From positions 1 through 6,646 of the forward strand of contig JAGATI010000192.1 of assembly GCA_017621295.1 (NCBI GenBank): 6,646 nt of DNA. Reading direction: 5' to 3'. This DNA is from Clostridia bacterium. GTDB lineage: Bacteria > Bacillota_A > Clostridia > TANB77 > CAG-508. Below, piece after piece: positions 1-5,718 of this stretch (the stretch's first letter is position 1; each line of letters opens with the position of its first letter). Under the pieces are notes generated by a model. It worked only from the letters and a program-made list of their open reading frames with translations. It was not told where the DNA came from and made no database searches. A program made the translations under genes and the position numbers.

Positions 1-1404
1 AAAATATAGATGAATATATTGCTTTTGAAGGATATCAAGCATTAGAAAAAGTTTTAAAACAAATGAGTCAAGATGAAGTTATAGAAGAAATTTCTAATTC
101 TGGTTTACGAGGAAGAGGTGGAGCAGGCTTTCCTACTGGAAAAAAATGGGCACTTACTAAAGAAGTAGAATCAAAACAAAAATATGTTGTGTGTAATGCA
201 GATGAAGGCGACCCTGGTGCTTTTATGGATAGAAGTATTCTAGAAGGTGACCCAAATTGTATATTAGAATCAATGGCAATTGCAGGATATGCAATTGGAG
301 CAAATAAGGGATATATTTATGTTAGAGCCGAGTATCCAATTGCAGTAGAACGTTTAAAAATTGCAATTAATCAGGCAAAAGAATATGGAATATTAGGGAA
401 AAATATATGGAATACAGGTTTTAATTTTGATATAGAAATAAGACTTGGAGCAGGAGCTTTTGTATGTGGAGAAGAAACAGCGCTTTTAGAATCTATAGAA
501 GGAAGACGTGGTCAGCCAAGAGTAAAGCCACCATATCCTGCAAGTAGTGGACTATGGGGAATGCCAACATTAATTAATAATGTTGAAACATTTGCAAATA
601 TTCCACAAATTATTTTAAATGGAGCTAGTTGGTATTCTAGTATTGGAACAAAAGACTCTAAAGGAACAAAAGTATTTGCATTAGGTGGAAATGTAAATAA
701 TATAGGTTTAGTAGAAGTTCCAATGGGAACAACTTTAAGAGAGATTGTTTTTGATATTGGTGGTGGAATACCAAATGGAAGAGAATTTAAAGCAGCACAA
801 ACAGGTGGACCATCAGGTGGGTGTATTCCAAAAGAACATTTAGATACTAAAATTGATTATGAATCATTAAAAGAGATTGGTTCTATGATGGGTTCTGGGC
901 GGATTAATTGTAATGGATGATACTAAATGTATGGTTAATTTAGCAAAGTTTTATTTAGATTTTACAGTAAGTGAAAGCTGTGGAAAGTGTACACCTTGCA
1001 GAATTGGAACAAAAAGAATGTTAGAAATTCTAGAAAAACTATGTAGTGGAAAAGCAGAAGAATTAGATATATATATATTAGAAAAATTAGCATTAAATAT
1101 ACAAAAATCATCTATATGTGGTCTTGGGCAGACTGCACCAAATCCAGTACTTAGTACATTAAAGTATTTTAGAGATGAATATAGACAGCATGCTTTACAA
1201 AAAGAATGTAAAGCTTTAGAATGTAAGGCTTTAACTGTAATTAATATAGATGAGGAAAAGTGCAAGGGATGTGGATTATGCCAAAAATTCTGTCCTGTTT
1301 CTGCAATAAAAGGTGAAGGAAGAGAAAAAAGAGAAATTGATAAATCTTTATGTATAAAATGTGGTACATGTAAAGATAAATGCCCACTTAAGGCAATTGG
1401 ATAA
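1..1404 (+). CDS. hydB: [FeFe] hydrogenase NuoF-like subunit HydB (5' partial, one +1 frameshift)
   Basis: Flavin/NADH-binding subunit of a multimeric, possibly electron-bifurcating, cytoplasmic [FeFe] hydrogenase. It moves electrons between NADH and the HydA subunit. The frame is open to the left edge (first full codon at 3), so the N-terminal part is outside; the ATG at 63 is internal. The visible 466 residues show the FMN-loop motif [13 protein letters not shown] (about 34-46), the NADH-site motif [13 protein letters not shown] (about 149-161), an SLBB-like region, the NuoF cluster ligands CGKCTPC (C326, C329, C332) plus C372, a C-x4-C linker (C402, C407), and two CxxCxxCxxxC ferredoxin clusters (C420-C430, C450-C460). 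The frame breaks at the CGGA at 900-903. The unshifted product stops at the TGA at 918-920, losing all these clusters. Skipping C900 restores [10 protein letters not shown], as in the family. HydA follows after 134 bp. The family call is firm; bifurcation is inferred. Confidence 0.93.
900..903 (+). other. +1 frameshift site 1 (CGG-A) in hydB
   Basis: Zero-frame reading is TCT GGG CGG ATT, with a TGA six codons after CGG. Skipping one base gives GGG (C) GGA TTA ATT GTA ATG, i.e. the conserved NuoF segment GSGGLIVMD. The upstream frame ends at 899 and the downstream frame resumes with glycine at 901-903. Seen directly: an in-frame CGG followed by A, and family-conserved sequence on both sides in different frames. 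A shift made by the ribosome is inference. Confidence 0.85.
1204..1233 (+). repeat. 15-bp tandem duplication in the hydB linker
   Basis: Two adjacent copies of GAATGTAARGCTTTA (1204-1218 and 1219-1233) differ at one base and encode ECKAL twice (residues 401-410 of the visible protein). They lie between the NuoF cluster domain and the C-terminal ferredoxin domain. The resulting C-x4-C spacing matches the two cysteines of the CPAGxC motif that HydB-type proteins usually carry here, so the duplication may have rebuilt or replaced that motif. The repeat is certain; its meaning is inference. Confidence 0.7.
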
Positions 1405-1442
1405 TTTTTTTACATATATATTTAGATAAATGTATTAAATAA

Positions 1443-1469
1443 TTAACAATAATGGCGTATTTTTATAAT
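1443..1469 (+). promoter_or_regulatory. weak candidate promoter upstream of hydA
   Basis: In the 134-bp hydB-hydA gap, TTAACA (1443-1448) and TATAAT (1464-1469) are separated by 15 bp, shorter than the usual 16-18. A second TATAAT (1509-1514) has no convincing -35. The gap is AT-rich, so chance matches are likely, and hydA may simply be co-transcribed with hydB. Confidence 0.3.
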
Positions 1470-1538
1470 TAATATTTCTGGAAGATATGCTTAATTATTG
1501 TACTAATTTATAATTGTACCAAAATAAGGAGGAGTACC

Positions 1539-3287
1539 ATGTCAAAACAAGTTAATTTAATAATAGATGGTAATAAAGTAACAGTTCCAGAAGGAACAAC
1601 AATACTAAATGCTGCAAAAGAAGCACGGAGTTGATATTCCAACATTATGCTTTCTAAAAGATATAAACGAAATAGGCGATTGTAGAATGTGTATTGTAGA
1701 AGTAGAAGGAAGAAAAGGGTTTGCTACATCATGTATACAAAAAGTAGAAGAGGGAATGGTTGTAAAAACTAATACTAAAGAGATTTTAGAAGCAAGACAT
1801 GTTATTTTAGATTTAATTATTTCAAATCATAGTAAAGACTGCTTAACATGTACACGTTCACGGAAATTGTGAACTTCAAGAGTTAGCAGTAAAGTTTAAT
1901 ATACAAAATATTGAATTTGAAGGGGAGAGAGTAAATCATATAATAGATGATTTATCACCATCTATTGTGAGAGATTTTAATAAATGTATATTATGTAGAA
2001 GATGTGTGGCAGCATGTAAAAATGTACAAAAAATTGGAGCTATTGATTGTATAAATAGAGGATTTTCTTCATGTATTTCTACAACAAATAATAAAAGTTT
2101 AAATGATGTTGAATGTACATTTTGTGGTCAATGTATTCAAAGCTGTCCAACAGGAGCATTACACGAAAAAGAAAATATTAATGATGTATGGGCAAAAATA
2201 AAAGATAAAGATACATTTGTTATAGTACAAACTGCACCAGCTGTTAGAGTGGCTTTAGGTGAAGAATTTGGAATGGAAATAGGAACAAATGTAACAGGAA
2301 AAATGGTATCAGCATTAAAAAAACTAGGATTTGACAGAGTATTTGATACAAATACAGGAGCTGATTTAACTATTATGGAAGAAGCAAATGAATTTGTAGA
2401 AAGATTTACTAAAAATGAAAATTTGCCAATGATTACTTCTTGTAGTCCTCGGATGGGTTAGATTTATAGAAATGAATTATCCAGAAGAATTAAAACATTT
2501 ATCAAGTTGTAAATCACCACATGAGATGTTTGGTGCAATTTTAAAAACATATTATGCAGAAAAAGAAAATATAGATCCAAGTAAAATATATGTAGTTTCT
2601 ATTATGCCATGTATTGCAAAAAAGTTTGAAAGACAAAGAAATGAACTTTCCAATAATGGAATGTATGATGTAGATGCTGTTTTAACAACAAGAGAACTTG
2701 CAAGAATGATAAAACAAGGCAATATCGAATTTTTAAACTTAGAAGACGAAAAATTTGATAACCCAATGGGAGAAGCAACAGGAGCAGGTGCAATCTTTGG
2801 AGTTACTGGAGGTGTAATGGAAGCAGCTTTAAGAACAGCATATGAGACAATTACAAAAGAGAGTTTGGAAAAAATTGAATTTAGAGAAGTAAGAGGAACT
2901 AAAGGAATAAAAAAGGCATCAGTAAAAATAAAAGATAGAGAAGTAAAAGTAGTTGTTGCAAGTGGTCTTGCAAATGCAAGAAAGATTATGGATGAAATAA
3001 AGATGGGGAAAGCTGATTATGACTTTATAGAAATTATGGCATGTCCAAATGGATGTATAATGGGTGGTGGTCAACCTATTAAAAGTTCAAAAATAAGGCG
3101 TACAGTAGATGTTGCTAAATTAAGAGGAGATGCACTTTATACAATAGATGAAAAAAGTAAAGTTCGTAAATCTCATGAAAGTCCAGTGATGAAGAAATTA
3201 TATGCAGAATTTTTAGAAAAACCTGGAAGTGATATTGCACATAAGCTTCTACATACTAAATATCAAAAAAGAAGTAAATTAAAATAA
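1539..3287 (+). CDS. hydA: [FeFe] hydrogenase catalytic subunit HydA (three +1 frameshifts)
   Basis: Catalytic subunit that reduces protons to H2 at the H-cluster. The ATG at 1539 has AAGGAGG (1526-1532) six bases upstream. Read with +1 shifts at 1626, 1861 and 2450, it gives an uninterrupted 581-residue protein, the usual length for clostridial HydA. Domains in order: plant-type [2Fe-2S] (C37, C48, C51, C65); His-ligated cluster HxxxCxxCxxxxxC (H97, C101, C104, C110); two [4Fe-4S] clusters (C149-C159, C192-C202); then the H-domain with TSCSPGW (about 299-305), MPCxxKxxE (C357) and ExMACxxGCxxGGGxP (C501, C505). Two shifts fall inside cofactor motifs, between C104 and C110 and within TSCSPGW, so unshifted products cannot be active. 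S302 stands where the family normally has a cubane-ligand cysteine. It sits downstream of hydB in the same orientation, consistent with one enzyme complex. The identification is firm; how the frame is restored is inferred. Confidence 0.95.
1626..1629 (+). other. +1 frameshift site 2 (CGG-A) in hydA
   Basis: Zero-frame codons are GAA GCA CGG AGT TGA, a stop two codons after CGG. Skipping C1626 gives GCA GGA GTT GAT ATT CCA (A-G-V-D-I-P), leading into the first cysteine of the [2Fe-2S] domain. The 29 codons before the site form the beta-strand start typical of HydA and begin at the ATG with the only strong ribosome binding site, so both frames belong to the gene. Confidence 0.85.
1861..1864 (+). 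other. +1 frameshift site 3 (CGG-A) in hydA
   Basis: Zero-frame codons are CGT TCA CGG AAA TTG TGA. Skipping C1861 gives TCA GGA AAT TGT GAA (S-G-N-C-E). This completes the HxxxCxxCxxxxxC cluster motif, whose last cysteine lies two residues after the shift. The arginine five bases upstream of the site is written CGT and is read normally. Confidence 0.86.
2450..2453 (+). other. +1 frameshift site 4 (CGG-A) in hydA
   Basis: Zero-frame codons are AGT CCT CGG ATG GGT TAG. Skipping C2450 gives CCT GGA TGG GTT AGA (P-G-W-V-R), exactly the conserved continuation of the H-cluster L1 motif TSCxPGW. The frame break therefore lies inside one of the most conserved heptapeptides of the enzyme. Here the zero-frame stop is TAG, not TGA. 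Confidence 0.87.
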
Positions 3288-3290
3288 TAG

Positions 3291-3342
3291 TTACTATTTT
3301 GTACTAAATAAAATGTCCATGAATTGTAACAAATGATAGTAA
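3291..3342 (+). terminator. weak hairpin after hydA
   Basis: Just after the hydA stop, TTACTAT (3291-3297) can pair with ATAGTAA (3336-3342), followed by a T-rich stretch. The stem is short and AT-only apart from one G/C pair, and the loop is 38 nt, so this is at best a weak terminator. Confidence 0.28.
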
Positions 3343-3368
3343 TTTTATATTATTTTTAACAATAGTGA

Positions 3369-3397
3369 TTGACATTACTAAATCAACATAATATAAT
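3369..3397 (+). promoter_or_regulatory. perfect consensus sigma-A promoter for the permease gene
   Basis: TTGACA (3369-3374), 17 bases, then TATAAT (3392-3397): an exact match to the housekeeping consensus with ideal spacing. It lies 76 bp upstream of the permease ATG and makes that gene an independent unit rather than part of the hydrogenase operon. Confidence 0.8.
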
Positions 3398-3426
3398 TAA
3401 ACAATTATAAAATAACATATTTGTTA
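3392..3426 (+). promoter_or_regulatory. candidate operator palindromes at the permease promoter
   Basis: Two inverted repeats occupy the -10 and early transcribed region: TATAATT-AAAC-AATTATA (3392-3409), which overlaps the -10 element, and TAACA-TATT-TGTTA (3413-3426). Metal-uptake permeases are commonly repressed by Fur-family (Zur, PerR) or MntR/AdcR regulators binding such sites. Neither palindrome matches a consensus I can name, and AT richness makes chance palindromes common. Confidence 0.3.
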
Positions 3427-3460
3427 AGGAGGAAAAGTTAGTTTTGGAGATACTAACTTT
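3426..3460 (+). promoter_or_regulatory. displaced Shine-Dalgarno plus hairpin in the permease leader
   Basis: AAGGAGG (3426-3432) is the only good ribosome binding site but lies 40 nt before the ATG at 3473. A perfect 8-bp hairpin, AAAGTTAG (3434-3441) with CTAACTTT (3453-3460), lies between them. When folded it leaves about 13 unpaired bases between the site and the ATG, so the hairpin may bring them together, as described for some phage T4 mRNAs. Alternatively the site serves a TTG mini-ORF (3444-3470, reading LEILTLYK then TAA) that ends two bases before the ATG and could couple translation. Confidence 0.5.
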
Positions 3461-3472
3461 ATATAAATAATT

Positions 3473-4316
3473 ATGGAAATAATATATAATATATTAGAGA
3501 CAATATTACCATTTGAATTTATGTCATATGCATTTATGAAAAATGCACTAATAGCAGTAGTTTTAATATCACCAATATTTGCAATTTTAGGAACAATGAT
3601 TGTAAATAATAAAATGGCTTTTTTCTCAGATGCACTTCGGACATTCTGCGTTAACAGGAATTGCAATAGGGATGTTGTTTGGAGCATTAAACATTAATAT
3701 TTCGATGATAATATTTGCGATTTGTTTTGCAATATTGTTAAACTATGTAAAACATAAAACAACATATGGAGCTGACACAATAATAAGTGTATTTTCGTCA
3801 ATTGCAATTGCACTAGGCCTAAGCTTACTTGCACAAAGCGGTAATTTTAATAAATATTCTACTTATTTAGTTGGCGATATTTTAAGTATTAATACAAATG
3901 AAATTGTTTACTTAGGAATTAGTTTTTTATTAGTAATAATGTTTTGGAAGTTCTTTTTTAATAAACTAAATTGTATTAGTATAAATACTAGCTTAGCAAA
4001 AAGTAAAGGAATAAATGTAAAATTAATTGATAATATTTTTGTTATATTAATTGCAATTATTGTAATGATTTCTATTAGATGGATAGGTATTCTTTTAATA
4101 AACTCTTTACTCATCTTACCTGCTGCTTCAAGTAGAAATATTACAAAAAATATGAGATTATATCATTTATATGCAATATTATTCTCATTATTTTCTGGAA
4201 TTACAGGTCTTATTTTATCTTATTATTACAATATACCAACAGGGCCAATAATTGTAATTATATCTGGTATAATATATTTTATTACATTTGCTTTAAAAAC
4301 AAAGTTGAAAGAATAA
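3473..4316 (+). CDS. znuB: ABC-3 family metal-ion permease, ZnuB/TroC-like (one +1 frameshift)
   Basis: Membrane permease of an ABC importer for Zn, Mn or a similar divalent metal. With a +1 shift at 3638 it is a 280-residue protein, the normal length for the family, with roughly eight hydrophobic segments. The N-terminal signature MAFFSDALGHSALTG (about 48-62) matches the family's MAFFxDALxHxAxxG and is cut by the frameshift after residue 55. In zero frame the protein would end at the TAA at 3695-3697. The ATG at 3473 is chosen because its frame starts a typical N-terminus, although its ribosome binding site is displaced. A CGG at 3839-3841 is out of frame (AGC GGT). It has its own promoter and terminator. 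No ATPase (ZnuC) or binding protein (ZnuA) gene is in the window, so the partners are elsewhere or lost. The metal cannot be told from sequence. Confidence 0.85.
3638..3641 (+). other. +1 frameshift site 5 (CGG-A) in the permease gene
   Basis: Zero-frame codons are GCA CTT CGG ACA TTC. Skipping C3638 gives CTT GGA CAT TCT GCG TTA ACA GGA (L-G-H-S-A-L-T-G), completing the conserved permease signature. This site lies in a separate transcription unit with an unrelated function, so the phenomenon is not confined to the hydrogenase. Confidence 0.85.
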
Positions 4317-4326
4317 AAGAGAATTA

Positions 4327-4371
4327 AAAGTGCCTAACTCTTTTGGGAAGTTTATTTGGCACTTTAATTTT
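4327..4371 (+). terminator. intrinsic terminator of the permease gene
   Basis: Eleven bases after the permease stop, AAAGTGCC (4327-4334) pairs with GGCACTTT (4358-4365). The 23-nt loop can itself pair (AACT with AGTT), and the stem is followed by AATTTTT. Confidence 0.7.
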
Positions 4372-4441
4372 TGGTGATTTTATATTGACAAAATAAAAAA
4401 ATATGATAATTTTTAAAAAGACAATATCTTTTTTTGATAAA

Positions 4442-4597
4442 TCTCTAATTTTAAATCTTATTTTATTTATTGGCCCAATAGGGTTGATATTAAAAAGGGA
4501 AACCTTAAAAAGTAAGATTACTTTGAGTAAATGAGAGGGGAACGCTTAAAGGTATTAGAGAAAAAATGGGGCGCCAGGTTTATACTGGCGCCTTTTT
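4442..4597 (+). ncRNA. candidate structured small RNA ending at a strong terminator
   Basis: No open frame of note is present, but nested pairing can be read. A closing stem joins TCTCTAAT (4442-4449) to ATTAGAGA (4554-4561). Inside are a 9-bp hairpin (4468-4476 with 4481-4489, three G-U/U-G pairs, loop AATA), a 4-bp stem capped by a GAAA tetraloop (4495-4506), and a 6-bp hairpin AAAGTA/TACTTT with loop AGAT (4509-4524). A strong terminator follows at 4570. A possible -35 (TTGACA, 4385-4390) has no well-spaced -10; GATAAT at 4405 leaves only 14 bp. I do not recognise the family. It could be a free-standing small RNA or an orphan leader, since no gene follows on this strand. Confidence 0.35.
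4570..4597 (+). terminator. strong GC-rich intrinsic terminator
   Basis: GGCGCCAG (4570-4577) pairs perfectly with CTGGCGCC (4585-4592) around a 7-nt loop, followed by TTTTT. It is the most GC-rich stretch of this AT-rich gap and has no protein gene just upstream, implying that a short transcript ends here. Confidence 0.75.
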
Positions 4598-4751
4598 AAT
4601 AGAATAAATTGATAATAATTTATTTTATTAAAAAATAATAACTATAGGAATATAAAATTTAAATGATTTGGGTATAGATTGGAAGAAAAAGCAATAGAAA
4701 AGCAGCGAGACTAAACAAAAATGAAGATAGCAAAATAATATAAGAATATAT
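4598..4751. other. intergenic stretch with no gene seen
   Basis: Between the GC-rich terminator and the shared hairpin the sequence is A-rich, with no open frame of useful length that has a ribosome binding site on either strand. The part from about 4665 to 4735 is purine-rich and unexplained; I see no clear promoter, repeat or pairing there. Confidence 0.5.
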
Positions 4752-4790
4752 AAAAGTGATGCTATTTAATTAAAAATAGCATCACTTTTT
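4752..4790. terminator. bidirectional terminator downstream of pflA
   Basis: A 16-bp perfect stem, AAAAGTGATGCTATTT (4752-4767) with its complement at 4774-4789, has a 6-nt loop and A/T flanks on both sides. It lies 31 bp past the pflA stop on the minus strand and would also stop plus-strand readthrough. Confidence 0.8.
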
Positions 4791-4820
4791 ATTAACTTCA
4801 AATTGAGTAAAGATATATAT

Positions 4821-5543
4821 TTAAGATATTCCTAATATACTTTTTGCATATTCTATATCATTAGAATTTGCATTACGAATGTTCTCTAGTTCATATTTAC
4901 ATCCCAAATTAATCCATTTTGTTTTTCCCATATCATGATATGGAAGAAGTTCTATTTTTTCTACAGATTTTAGTGTTCCTATAAATTCTTTTAGATCTTG
5001 TAAATCTTCAGTTCTATCTGTGATAGTTGGAACAATAACTTGTCTAATCCAAATTGGCTTATTAATATCACTTAAGTATTTCGCAAATGCTAATTCTTTT
5101 TTATTAGATACACCAGTTAATTCTTTACATATTTCATCATTAATACATTTTATATCTAATAAAAATAAATCTGTTAGATTAATTAATTTTTTTATATCAT
5201 CTGTTAAATCTATATTTCCAGAAGTATCTATAGCTGTATGAATATTTTCCTTTTTTAAAAGAGTAAATAATTGGGTTGAAAATTTATATTGCAAAAGAGG
5301 TTCACCACCACTAACAGTAACACCACCACCAGATGATAAAAAGTAATTTTTATATTTTAATATTTTTTCTAATAATTCATTACAAGTATAAGAAGTCCCA
5401 GAATGTATATCCCAGGTATCTCTATTATGACAATATTTACATTGTAAAGAACAACCTTGCATAAAAATAATAAATCGTATTCCAGGACCATCAACAGCAC
5501 CAAATGTTTCAAATGAGTGGACTTTTGCTATTAAGTCTGACAT
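4821..5543 (-). CDS. pflA: pyruvate formate-lyase activating enzyme
   Basis: Radical SAM enzyme that makes the glycyl radical on PflB. The 240 residues compare with about 246 in E. coli PflA. The [4Fe-4S]/SAM motif CxxxCxxC is C31-SLQ-C35-KY-C38 followed by HNRDTWD. The N-terminal HSFETFGAVDGPGIRF and the GGEP motif (79-82, within SGGGVTVSGGEP) are typical, and the C-terminal half carries KIELLPYHDMGKTKW as in characterised activases. The start at 5543 is supported by AGGAGG (5553-5558), 9 bases upstream on this strand. The gene is intact, with no in-frame CGG. It follows pflB by 175 bp in the same direction, and a promoter-like sequence in that gap may allow separate expression. Confidence 0.96.
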   Translation of the reverse strand: MSDLIAKVHSFETFGAVDGPGIRFIIFMQGCSLQCKYCHNRDTWDIHSGTSYTCNELLEKILKYKNYFLSSGGGVTVSGGEPLLQYKFSTQLFTLLKKENIHTAIDTSGNIDLTDDIKKLINLTDLFLLDIKCINDEICKELTGVSNKKELAFAKYLSDINKPIWIRQVIVPTITDRTEDLQDLKEFIGTLKSVEKIELLPYHDMGKTKWINLGCKYELENIRNANSNDIEYAKSILGIS

Positions 5544-5594
5544 ATAAGTAAACCTCCTAAAAATGTTAGAATTGTTAAAGATGCCAAGTGTTTA

Positions 5595-5704
5595 AAAATT
5601 GCCAAAAGGGACGGAGCATTATGGCACATCTTTATATACAATTACACTATTTTAAATAAAAATGTCAAAATGCCCCGTCCCTTTTGGCACCTTTTGGCAA
5701 TTTT
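5595..5704. repeat. 110-bp imperfect inverted-repeat element between pflB and pflA
   Basis: The outer arms 5595-5609 and 5690-5704 are perfect 15-bp complements. A longer inner pair, 5600-5622 and 5667-5689, matches at 21 of 23 positions. Because TGCCAAAAGG occurs in both arm pairs (right side TTTTGGCACCTTTTGGCAA), two alternative long hairpins can form. The arms, with GGGACGG, are far more GC-rich than the surroundings. The core resembles palindromic elements scattered through clostridial intergenic regions, so this is probably a REP/MITE-like insertion. No transposase is present. In RNA it could slow or stop transcription out of pflB. Confidence 0.75.
5641..5668 (-). promoter_or_regulatory. 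candidate pflA promoter in the loop of the repeat element
   Basis: On the minus strand, TTGACA (complement of 5663-5668), 16 bases, then TGTAAT (complement of 5641-5646) gives 11 of 12 consensus matches. It sits in the AT-rich centre of the inverted repeat, about 100 bp upstream of pflA. If active, it would allow pflA to be expressed independently of pflB. Confidence 0.45.
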
Positions 5705-5718
5705 AGGGTCAGAAACAA

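Noticed and set aside
951..1265. Minus-strand open frame of about 104 codons opposite hydB
   Set aside because: It lies antisense to the cluster-binding part of hydB, has no family features or ribosome binding site, and is a shadow of the real gene. The same applies to the minus-strand frames at 2602-2793, 3424-3687 and 3908-4114, and to the plus-strand frame at 5020-5241.
915..2460. TGA recoding (Trp or selenocysteine) at the zero-frame stops
   Set aside because: Reading through the stops does not restore homology, because the downstream sequence is in another frame, and the stops vary (TGA, TAG, TAA).
900..3641. Reading hydB, hydA and the permease as decaying pseudogenes
   Set aside because: Decay would give mixed insertions, deletions, stops and substitutions. 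Here every lesion is the same single-base gain in the same CGGA context, with conserved motifs and cofactor ligands otherwise intact.
900..3641. Ordinary sequencing or assembly error as the cause of the frame breaks
   Set aside because: The sites are not homopolymer runs, and many GGA codons in the same genes are unaffected. A motif-specific base-calling artefact (for example at modified bases) remains possible and needs raw-read checking, so this is set aside rather than excluded.
885..3645. Classical programmed frameshift signals (slippery heptamer, upstream Shine-Dalgarno stimulator as in prfB, downstream pseudoknot)
   Set aside because: No shared slippery run, upstream stimulator or obvious downstream structure is seen at the five sites; only CGGA is common.
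4497..4550. Cyclic-di-GMP (GEMM-I) riboswitch
   Set aside because: GGGAAACC and GGGGAACGC recall parts of the consensus, but the GGGACGCAAAGCC core is not matched and no gene follows on that strand.
4660..4735. Small coding gene in the purine-rich intergenic stretch
   Set aside because: The short open frames have no ATG with a ribosome binding site and no recognisable sequence.
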